Below, piece after piece: positions 1 through 7,179 of a stretch of DNA of 33,633 nt (position 1 is its first letter; each line of letters opens with the position of its first letter). Both the position numbers and the translations under genes were made by a program. The DNA is taken from positions 6,622 through 40,254 of the forward strand of contig JAPYTK010000027.1 in the NCBI GenBank assembly GCA_029941785.1, in the 5' to 3' direction. This DNA comes from Polyangiaceae bacterium (lineage in GTDB: Bacteria > Myxococcota_A > Polyangia > Polyangiales > Polyangiaceae). A model generated the notes under the pieces. That model had not been told where the DNA came from. It ran no database searches and was given only the letters and a program-made list of their open reading frames with translations.

Positions 1-90
1 CGCGTCCGCCGTCGGACGCTGTCCAGCCGTCCTGCGCGTCCGCCGTCGGACGCTGTCCAGCCGTCCTGCGCGTCCGCCGTCGGACGCTGG
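1..90. repeat. 34-bp tandem repeat with internal hairpin (about 2.6 copies)
   Basis: Copies span 1-34 and 35-68, with a partial copy at 69-89, and the two full copies are identical. Each carries a perfect hairpin with a 6-bp stem CGTCCG/CGGACG and a 4-nt loop (3-18, 37-52, 71-86). A diverged remnant of the core (GCCGTCGGAC) recurs near 112-121. The unit is not a multiple of three, so a coding repeat is unlikely. It resembles a short intergenic REP-like array and may continue past the left edge. Confidence 0.75.
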
Positions 91-137
91 CGAACCGTCG
101 GGCGAGGCATCGCCGTCGGACCCGGCATCCGAAAAGC

Positions 138-165
138 ACGAGACCCCGCCGAAGCGAGGTCTCGT
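138..165 (-). terminator. Intrinsic terminator of rnpB
   Basis: On the minus strand an ACGAGACC/GGTCTCGT stem closes a short GC-rich loop, followed by GC and then TTTT. It lies immediately after the 3' end of the RNase P RNA, as expected for a Rho-independent terminator. The T tract is short. Confidence 0.6.
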
Positions 166-599
166 GGCTCAACGAGGGCTGTAAGCCGAGTTCTGTAGTC
201 GCCGCCGAGTCACCTCGTCGACGTTGGCGATCATTCATCTAGGAGCGGCGTTACCACCGCCCTCTTGCGATCTACCCGGAGACTCGAGCAGGCTACTCTC
301 TCGGCCCGTCGTGAAACGAACCTGCGCCTCCCTATGTGATCTTGCTTCGAATGGGGTTTGCCGTGCCGCATCCGTTACCGCATGCGCGGTGGGCTCTTAC
401 CCCACCGTTTCACCCTTACCCAAGTAGCGATTTCGCCTGAGCGAAGCCGCGACCTCGGCGGTCTATTTTCTGTTGCACTTTCCTCGAGGTCACCCTCACC
501 GGCCGTTAACCGGCATTCTGCCTTGTGAAGCTCGGACTTTCCTCCCGTCTCCAGATGCATGCATTCAGAGACCGGCGATCACCCACCCTTGTTGAGCGG
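166..599 (-). ncRNA. rnpB: RNase P RNA, bacterial type A
   Basis: This is the catalytic RNA of RNase P, which removes 5' leaders from pre-tRNAs. Read on the minus strand it has the conserved 5' core (GAGGAAAGTCCGAGCTTCAC near 530-550), the GGTTAACGGCC element, GGAAAGTGCAACAGAAA near 468-486, the universal GCAAACCCCA...GCAAGA...AGGGAGG region (about 329-364), and the 3' signature TACAGAACTCGGCTTACAG (about 180-198). The ends are set by a P1 helix: GCTCAACAAGGG (about 586-597) pairs with CCCTCGTTGAGC (167-178) with one mismatch. The length of about 434 nt is normal for a type A RNA. The exact ends are uncertain by a few bases. Short open frames here are incidental. Confidence 0.95.
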
Positions 600-604
600 T
601 GCCA

Positions 605-633
605 ATCTAACCTCTGGCGCTGCGCTGCGCCAG
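605..633 (-). promoter_or_regulatory. Possible rnpB promoter
   Basis: A TTAGAT hexamer (605-610, minus strand) lies about 6 nt before the predicted 5' end of the RNA, the right place for a -10 box. The -35 side is only TGGCGC-like at 16-nt spacing. A TGGCGC/GCGCCA inverted repeat (615-632) lies in the same short interval shared with relA. Confidence 0.35.
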
Positions 634-655
634 CGCTTAGGTTCCGGAGGCTGTC

Positions 656-2815
656 GTGACAGATTCGAACGATGACGAAAACGAGGTGCTCGAACTCCTC
701 CTCCGCGAGATCGCTGAACACCACGGATCGGCGGGCGATGCGGTCTTGCGCCGTGCCTTTGCCTTATCGAGTGAGATCGAATCGGGCCGTCGTGGGCGTT
801 GTCGGGCGGCGGCGGCGAGTCTCGCGAGAATGAGGCTCGGCCCCACAGCGGTGGCGGCGTGTTTGGTCGCCCCTCTCATCGTCGAGGAGCCCGAACAAGC
901 CCAAGAGATCACCGAGGAACTGGGGTCTGAGGCCGTGAGCTTGGTCGAAGGCGTCGCGCGTCTGTTGGCGATTCGCTGGGACCGCATCGAGGAAGAGGCT
1001 GCAGAGACCCTGCGCAAGATGTTCCTCGCGATGGCCCGCGATGTCCGCGTGGTTCTCATTGTCTTGGCTCTGCGCGTCGAACTCATGCGCGCTCTCACGC
1101 GAGGCGATATTTCCAGCGAACCGGGCCGTGTCGCGCAAGAAACGCTCGACGTTTTTGCCCCGCTCGCGAACCGGCTCGGGATCTGGCACATGAAGTGGGA
1201 ACTCGAAGATGGTGCGCTGCGCCAGCTCGAGCCCAAGGCCTTCCACGCGCTCAGTCGACTACTCGACGAACGCCGAGACGAGCGCGATGAGTTTGTCCGA
1301 GACGTCGTGTCGATCATCGAAGGGAAGCTGGTTGAGGCCGGCATCGAGGCGACGGTCAAAGGTCGGGCCAAGCACATCTACAGCATCTACAAGAAGATGG
1401 AACGGAAGCAAGTTGGCTTCGACCAGATTTTCGATGTGATGGCGGTCCGAGTCACGACGGACAGCGTTCCCAACTGCTATGCGGTCCTCGGATTGGTCCA
1501 CAGTTCCTGGGTGCCATTGCCGGCTGAGTTCGACGACTACATCGCCAAGCCGAAAGACAACAATTACCAGTCCCTACATACCGCGGTCATCGGCCCCGGC
1601 GGCCGCCCAGTTGAAGTGCAGATCCGCACCGAAGAGATGCATCAATTTGCCGAGTTTGGTGTCGCGGCGCATTGGGCTTACAAGGAGCAGAAGAAGGGGG
1701 CGGACGCCAACCACGACAAGTTCATGTTGCTACGGCAGTTGATGGACTGGGAGCGTGACGTGACCGACCCTCATCAGTTTGTCGAGTCGCTGAAGACCGA
1801 TATCTTCGAGGATCAAGTCTACGTGTTTACCCCCCAGGGGCACGTCATCGACCTCCCGTTGGGGGCGACGCCCCTCGATTTTGCGTATCGCGTTCACACC
1901 ATGGTGGGGCACCGTTGTCGCGGCGCACGAGTCAACGATCAAATTCAGTCGCTCGACTACAAACTCAAGACGGGCGATCGGGTGGAGATCCTCACGCAAA
2001 AGCAGCCGTCACCGAGTCGCGACTGGATGAACTCGACTTTCGGTTTTCTCCATACGTCGAGCGCCCGCCAGAGCGTGCGTCATTGGTTTCGCAAGCAGGG
2101 GCGAGACACAGCGATCAGCGAAGGCCGCGAACTTGTCGACAAGGAGTTGGCAAGGTTGGCCCTCTCGGCCGCCACCCGCGAGGAAATCGCTACCTGGTTG
2201 AAGTTCGCGAGCGTGGAAGAGATGTACGTGGCGGTTGGTTACGGCGATCGAAGTCAGCAGTCTGTGACCACGGCGGCCATCCAGATCGAGCGCGACCGAA
2301 GCCCGATCGAAGAAGTCGAGCTACCGCCCTCGCAGCCGCCGCCCGCGATCAAGAAGAAGTCGGCGAGCGGTCTGTCGCTCGATGGCGTGGACGACATTCT
2401 CGGGAAACGGGCGCGCTGTTGCAATCCCGTGCCTGGGGATGCGGTGGTCGGATTCATTTCGCGGGGCCGTGGGGTCATGATCCATCGCCGCGATTGCGTG
2501 CACGTGATCAAGAGCGATGAGCCCGAGCGGTTCGTCGATATCGACTGGGGACCATCGCAGGGTGAACGTCATGTCGTGGACGTGGAGATCCGTGCCCATG
2601 ACCGGCCTGGCTTGTTGCGTGATCTCACGAATCTCGTCGCCAACGCTGGCGTCAACCTGACGGCGGCTCGAGCAGAGGGGCATCGTGACGGTTCGGCATT
2701 GTTGCGACTCTCATTGGAACTGCGTTCGGCGGAGCAGGCCGCCAAGATCCTCGCGCGACTGGACAAACACCCCGGTGTCCTGGAGGTGCGTCGTCGCGGG
2801 CGCTCCAAGGAGTGA
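656..2815 (+). CDS. relA: RelA-type (p)ppGpp synthetase (hydrolase-dead HD region)
   Basis: Long RelA/SpoT homologue of 719 aa that makes the stringent-response alarmone (p)ppGpp from ATP and GDP/GTP on starved ribosomes. The GTG start is set by GGAGG 5 nt upstream. Order: a degenerate HD hydrolase domain (about residues 20-180) in which the HDxxED metal motif is absent (LVAPLIVEE occupies that place); a synthetase domain (about 225-345) with GRAKHIYSIYKKM and NNYQSLHT; TGS (about 386-450); a conserved-cysteine region with Cys588-Cys589; and a C-terminal ACT domain (about 640-715). The synthetase substrate loop reads EFDD (291-294), as in monofunctional RelA, rather than the RFKD of bifunctional Rel/SpoT. 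It is divergent from rnpB and convergent with the next gene. I am confident of the family; loss of hydrolase activity is inferred from the missing motif. Confidence 0.95.
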   Translation: MTDSNDDENEVLELLLREIAEHHGSAGDAVLRRAFALSSEIESGRRGRCRAAAASLARMRLGPTAVAACLVAPLIVEEPEQAQEITEELGSEAVSLVEGVARLLAIRWDRIEEEAAETLRKMFLAMARDVRVVLIVLALRVELMRALTRGDISSEPGRVAQETLDVFAPLANRLGIWHMKWELEDGALRQLEPKAFHALSRLLDERRDERDEFVRDVVSIIEGKLVEAGIEATVKGRAKHIYSIYKKMERKQVGFDQIFDVMAVRVTTDSVPNCYAVLGLVHSSWVPLPAEFDDYIAKPKDNNYQSLHTAVIGPGGRPVEVQIRTEEMHQFAEFGVAAHWAYKEQKKGADANHDKFMLLRQLMDWERDVTDPHQFVESLKTDIFEDQVYVFTPQGHVIDLPLGATPLDFAYRVHTMVGHRCRGARVNDQIQSLDYKLKTGDRVEILTQKQPSPSRDWMNSTFGFLHTSSARQSVRHWFRKQGRDTAISEGRELVDKELARLALSAATREEIATWLKFASVEEMYVAVGYGDRSQQSVTTAAIQIERDRSPIEEVELPPSQPPPAIKKKSASGLSLDGVDDILGKRARCCNPVPGDAVVGFISRGRGVMIHRRDCVHVIKSDEPERFVDIDWGPSQGERHVVDVEIRAHDRPGLLRDLTNLVANAGVNLTAARAEGHRDGSALLRLSLELRSAEQAAKILARLDKHPGVLEVRRRGRSKE

Positions 2816-2837
2816 GGCTCGGCCGCCTGCCGAAAGT

Positions 2838-4226
2838 TCAGGGGGCCTTTGGCCGTAGTGGGGTCGTCAGCGGGATGAGCCACTCATAGTGCCGGAAGGA
2901 CAGCGATTCCTTGGCGAGATCGACGCTCGGATCGACGAGACGTTGACGTGGCCGGTAGTTCAGGGAGCAAAGGACGTCAGCGAAGACTTCAACGGTGGCC
3001 CCCTCTTCCTTGAGATAGGCATCGCGAAGCACATGGGCGAACTGAAGCAACAGATCGGGGCGGCAGGTCAGCTTGTGGGCTTGGCGCTCGGTCGCCCTCC
3101 ACTCGGGCCGTTCGGTCCACTGCCGACCTGTCTCCGGATCGCGAACGTGAAACACGGCCGACCCTCGTTTGTTCCTCAATTTCATCCGCCACGAGAAACA
3201 ATGTCCTTCCTCCGTCCAAGCCACATCTCCGCGGTACAGGTGGTGGCGCAGCGGAACGAGCAGTTGAACTGCCGCGAGGATGACGAGACCCCTGACCACG
3301 AGGTTTTGTCGCCGCTCTGTAGGTTCGACGTAGCTTTGCTCTCGGGCGTCATCGGGCGCGCCGACGGTCTCGACGGCCTCGCACAGTTCGCGTCCGGTCT
3401 GGCCCATTCGGCGTAGCCACGCCGGATCGAAGAAGAGCGTCGTGGCGGCGAGCATGAACCATGGGAATACCCCAATGTGGAACAGGTAGGCGTTCGTGAG
3501 GTGAAAGCACGCGCTAATGATGGCCCCGATGATGCGCGTGCGCCGCCACAACAGAAGCGGCGCGATGAGCAGATCGAAGAGCAAGCCACCCCAGACGACG
3601 AGCCAAACGAATGTCTCGCTCGCGATGATGTCGCCCAGGGCAGGAACCTGTCCCGCGCTGTCGGTCATCCAGTGGCGTACGGGCTCTGCGGCCAGCCAAT
3701 CAGGGTTCATTTTGGCGAGCGCGCCAAACCCGTAGACGATCGTCAGCATGCCGACGAGCATCCACCGTGGCCAGGCTGGGATACGCAGGCTGTGAATCTC
3801 GGGATTCAGCCAGGCGTCGACCGACAAGGCTCGCTGGGCGGGGATGAAGGCCATGAGCAAGGCCCACACGCTGATGAGGTAGGCGTGATTGAGGTAATGG
3901 GCGGCCGCGAGCAAGAAGACGTAGCTGTGCCCGAGAAAGAACAGCAAGCAACTCGTGCGGTAAAACCAGCCCAAAGCGATGCCGAGTCCCGAAGCGACCA
4001 TCACGCCGAAGACCCCATATACGAAGAAAGGCGAGATCGGTTGGACCCACTCGAAGCCATGGAACTTCAACAAGATTGGGGGGGCGAGATAGTGCGAATG
4101 GACCCAGCCGAACAACACGTAACGCAGGCTGTCGAAGGCCATCATCAGTCCGAAGACGACGCGGAACAGGACCAGCCCGCTGATGTCTACGGGCTGAAAC
4201 AGCTGGCGTGAAAGACGGTTGCTCAT
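2838..4226 (-). CDS. Vitamin K-dependent gamma-carboxylase homologue (HTTM domain)
   Basis: Integral membrane protein of 462 aa resembling vertebrate gamma-glutamyl carboxylase (GGCX) and its bacterial relatives over most of its length. In eukaryotes the enzyme oxidises vitamin K hydroquinone with O2 and carboxylates protein Glu to Gla. Visible matches: LVLFRVVFGLMM near the N-terminus, WFYRTSCLLFFLGHSYVFLL, the HYLNHAYL segment followed by FIPAQRALSVDA, RHWM, and a C-terminal soluble part with LYRGDVAWTEEGHCFSWRM. The lysine of ALAKMNPDW (Lys172) aligns by eye with the GGCX catalytic-base Lys218 in KKLDADW. Five or more hydrophobic segments lie in the first 300 residues. The start overlaps the formate dehydrogenase stop (ATGA), so the two genes are probably translated together. 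The reaction and substrate in this bacterium are unknown; Leptospira relatives have been proposed to do something other than protein carboxylation. Confidence 0.88.
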   Translation of the reverse strand: MSNRLSRQLFQPVDISGLVLFRVVFGLMMAFDSLRYVLFGWVHSHYLAPPILLKFHGFEWVQPISPFFVYGVFGVMVASGLGIALGWFYRTSCLLFFLGHSYVFLLAAAHYLNHAYLISVWALLMAFIPAQRALSVDAWLNPEIHSLRIPAWPRWMLVGMLTIVYGFGALAKMNPDWLAAEPVRHWMTDSAGQVPALGDIIASETFVWLVVWGGLLFDLLIAPLLLWRRTRIIGAIISACFHLTNAYLFHIGVFPWFMLAATTLFFDPAWLRRMGQTGRELCEAVETVGAPDDAREQSYVEPTERRQNLVVRGLVILAAVQLLVPLRHHLYRGDVAWTEEGHCFSWRMKLRNKRGSAVFHVRDPETGRQWTERPEWRATERQAHKLTCRPDLLLQFAHVLRDAYLKEEGATVEVFADVLCSLNYRPRQRLVDPSVDLAKESLSFRHYEWLIPLTTPLRPKAP

Positions 4227-7027
4227 TCCGCGGTGGCGGCTTCGATTTGTACTGCGCAGTACTTGTATTCAGGAATCTTCCCGTACGGGTCGACGGCATC
4301 GATGGTGAGCAGGTTGGCTGCAGCTTCTCGAAAGTGAAACGGAATGAACACGCTTCCCTGTGAGACTCGGTCCAAGGCGACGGCGCGCAAGACGATTTCG
4401 CCGCGACGCGAAGTGACCTTGACGAAATCACCGTCGTTGAGCTCGAGTCGCGCGAGGTCGTCAGGGTGAACTTCCACCATGGCTTCCGGCGCAATGGCAT
4501 CGAGTGCTTTTGAACGACGGGTCATCGTGCCGGTGTGCCAATGCTCGAGCATGCGCCCGGTGTTCAGTACGAAGGGGAAGCGTTCGTCGGGGAGTTCTTT
4601 GGCAGGGACGAAGGCACAGGGGACGAACCGACCGCGCCCATCCGCCGTAGGGAAGCCCTCACCAAAGAGCACTTGGATGCCGTCGTCGGCCTGTCGGTCG
4701 GGGGCTGGCCAGAGGCGACCCGTCTGTCCGATGTTGTCGTAATCGAGCTGCGAGTAGGACGTTGTCAGGGCCGCGAATTCGGTGAAAATCGCTTCAGGGT
4801 TTGCGTAATTCATCGGGTAACCCATCCGCGTGCCGATCTCGCATACGATTTGCCAATCGAGGCGTGCATCACCAGGAAGCTCAAGCGCCGGGCGGCCCAA
4901 TTGAACGCGCCTGTCCGAGTTGGTGTAGGTGCCCAGTTTCTCCATGTAGGAACTGGCGGGCAGGATGACATCGGCGAACTCGGCCGTTTCGGTGAGGAAG
5001 ATGTCCTGCACGACGAGGAAATCGAGATTGGAGATGGCCTTGCGGACCTTGTTGATGTTCGGATCGCTGAGAAAGGGGTTCTCCCCCATGCAGTACAGGC
5101 CGCGCACCGATCCGTCTGCGGCCCCTGCGGTGATCTCGGTGACGGTGAGACCGACATTGCCGTCGAGTGGCGTGTTCCAGGCCTTTTCGAACTTTGCTTT
5201 GGTTGCCGGGTCGGTGACGGATTGGTAGTCGGGATAGACGATGGGAATGAGCCCTGCATCGCTCGCACCTTGGACATTGTTTTGGCCTCGAAGAGGATGG
5301 AGGCCGGTGCCCGGACGGCCACAATGGCCCGTCATCAAGCACAGTGAGATCAGGCAGCGGGCGTTGTCCGTACCGGTCGTGTGCTGGGAGATCCCCATGC
5401 CCCAAAATGTCATCGCTGCCTTGGCGCCGGCGTAGGCGCGGGCGATGTCCACGATGATCTCGGTGCTCACACCGCTGAGCTTGCTCGCGACTTCCGGTGG
5501 GTAATCGGCCACCACCGCCTTGAGTTTCTCGAAATCGCGCGTGTGGTCTCGCACGTAGTCCGCGTTGATGAGACCCTCAGCAATGATGACGTTCATTATC
5601 CCGTTGTAAAAAGCCACGTCGCTGCCGGGTTTGATCCGGGCATAGCGCCACGCATGGTTGGCAAGATCGGGCCGTCGCGGATCGACGACGATGAGCTTCA
5701 GGCCTCGTCGGGTCGCTTGCTTGAAAAATGTTGCGGCGACGGGGTGGTTGGCGGTGGTGTTCGATCCTGCCACCAAGGCGACATCAGCTTGGGCGATGCC
5801 GTTGAAGGTATTGGTGACGGCTCCCGATCCAATGGTCTCGAGTAGAGCCGCTACCGAGGAGGCGTGGCACAAGCGGGTGCAGTGATCGACGTTGTTTGTC
5901 CCGAACACAGCGCGAATGAGCTTTTGAAAGACGTAGGCCTCTTCGTTGGAGCACTTGGCCGAGCCGAAGCCAGCGAGGCTGTTTGAGCCGTGTTCGTCTC
6001 GGATTTGCTTGAAGCGCGACGCGACGAGCTGCAGCGCTTCGTCCCAGCTCGCCTCGCGAAAGGCGCCCATGACTTGGTCGTAGTCCACCAGGCGGCCTCG
6101 CCGGCGGCGTTTGGTCTGGGCGAGTTCGCCCGCCACCTCGGGCGAGAGCCCTCGTTTCGGGTAGGCCTCCTCGCGCCGGATGAGGGGCTTGGTGAGCCGA
6201 TGCGGGTGGGTGGCGTAATCGAAACCGTAGCGTCCTTTGACACATAGGCGCCCCTCGTTCACGGGGCTGTCCCGTCCGTCGACGTACGCGATCTTGTTTT
6301 GAGACTTGTCGACGAAATAACTGAGCGAACAACCGACACCGCAATACGGGCAGACGCTGTCGATCTTCTGGAGATCTTCGCGCGCGACGATCGGCAGGCT
6401 CAGCGCCTTGTTAACGAGCGCGCCGGTAGGGCAGGCGGCGAGGCACTCGCCACAGGAGACACAACTGCTGTCGCCCATGGGATCGTTCAGGTCGAAGGAG
6501 ATCGTGGTCGTGTAGCCCTTCCCCGACCGTCCGATGACATCGTTGTTCTGGATGTCGTCACAGGCACGGATGCAGCGGTCGCAGAGGATGCACGCCTGGT
6601 GGTCGACCACCATGACCTTGGACGAGTCATCGCGGGCGCGCGCGGAAGGGCGTGGCAGTCGGGTGCCGTCGACCTCGTAATGGGCTGCCAAGTGATGGAT
6701 TTCACTGTCGCCTGTGGTCGATTGTTTGCCGCAATCGTCGGGCTGCTCGCTCATGAGCAACTCGGTCAACATGCGTCGGTGCTGCTCGATGGCCTCGCCC
6801 CCGGTCGTGACGTTCATTCCTTCTTCGCAGGTACGAACGCAGGACGCTGCGAGGACTCGCCCTCCCACGTCGACCACGCACATTCGACAGACTCCCACGG
6901 GGACGAGCTTCGGGTCGTGGCAGAGCGCCGGGATATCGATGCCTGCATCCTTGGCCGCCTGCCACACGGTTGTGCCGGCTTCGACCTTCATGTGCTGGCC
7001 ATCGATGGTCAGTCGTACCTCACCCAT
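4223..7027 (-). CDS. fdhA: Formate dehydrogenase alpha subunit, Mo/W, Cys-type (FdsA-like)
   Basis: Molybdopterin oxidoreductase of 934 aa that oxidises formate to CO2. An N-terminal [2Fe-2S] domain has Cys36, Cys47, Cys50 and Cys63. Next come a Cys/His region (DDCGK), two ferredoxin-type clusters (CILCDRCIRAC and CVSCGECLAACP, about residues 145-210), the catalytic-domain cluster CPYCGVGC (about 230), and the active site RLCHASS. There Cys387 stands where other family members use selenocysteine, so no recoding is needed. The C-terminal part has GRMLEHWHTGTMTRRS and the cofactor-binding end domain. The layout fits soluble NAD-linked enzymes (FdsA/FdhA), but no FdsB/FdsG-like diaphorase subunits, fdhD or accessory genes are in the window, so the electron acceptor is unknown. 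It follows ggt by 152 bp and overlaps the gamma-carboxylase homologue by 4 nt. I see no strong ribosome-binding site. Confidence 0.93.
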   Translation of the reverse strand: MGEVRLTIDGQHMKVEAGTTVWQAAKDAGIDIPALCHDPKLVPVGVCRMCVVDVGGRVLAASCVRTCEEGMNVTTGGEAIEQHRRMLTELLMSEQPDDCGKQSTTGDSEIHHLAAHYEVDGTRLPRPSARARDDSSKVMVVDHQACILCDRCIRACDDIQNNDVIGRSGKGYTTTISFDLNDPMGDSSCVSCGECLAACPTGALVNKALSLPIVAREDLQKIDSVCPYCGVGCSLSYFVDKSQNKIAYVDGRDSPVNEGRLCVKGRYGFDYATHPHRLTKPLIRREEAYPKRGLSPEVAGELAQTKRRRRGRLVDYDQVMGAFREASWDEALQLVASRFKQIRDEHGSNSLAGFGSAKCSNEEAYVFQKLIRAVFGTNNVDHCTRLCHASSVAALLETIGSGAVTNTFNGIAQADVALVAGSNTTANHPVAATFFKQATRRGLKLIVVDPRRPDLANHAWRYARIKPGSDVAFYNGIMNVIIAEGLINADYVRDHTRDFEKLKAVVADYPPEVASKLSGVSTEIIVDIARAYAGAKAAMTFWGMGISQHTTGTDNARCLISLCLMTGHCGRPGTGLHPLRGQNNVQGASDAGLIPIVYPDYQSVTDPATKAKFEKAWNTPLDGNVGLTVTEITAGAADGSVRGLYCMGENPFLSDPNINKVRKAISNLDFLVVQDIFLTETAEFADVILPASSYMEKLGTYTNSDRRVQLGRPALELPGDARLDWQIVCEIGTRMGYPMNYANPEAIFTEFAALTTSYSQLDYDNIGQTGRLWPAPDRQADDGIQVLFGEGFPTADGRGRFVPCAFVPAKELPDERFPFVLNTGRMLEHWHTGTMTRRSKALDAIAPEAMVEVHPDDLARLELNDGDFVKVTSRRGEIVLRAVALDRVSQGSVFIPFHFREAAANLLTIDAVDPYGKIPEYKYCAVQIEAATAE

Positions 7028-7179
7028 GAGCCGAGTGTCGCACAGTGTCGAGCCAACGTCAGCAACCGCCCGGAGGGGAGGTTTTTCTGGGTCTGCTTTG
7101 TTGAAGTAACCTCTTGGCCCTCACTCGTGCTGGGCTCGTGCCGTGGTGAAAAGAGACGCCGACTTGGTTCTCGATTGTC

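Noticed and set aside
224-724. Short open frames on both strands upstream of relA
   Set aside because: They lie in the RNase P RNA gene, whose conserved core explains the sequence.
3477-4211. Plus-strand open frame of 244 codons opposite the gamma-carboxylase homologue
   Set aside because: The minus-strand protein has clear family motifs and membrane helices; the plus frame is a shadow of GC-rich codon bias.
5850-5885. Selenocysteine/SECIS at the formate dehydrogenase active site
   Set aside because: The active-site codon is TGC (Cys387), so no UGA recoding is needed.
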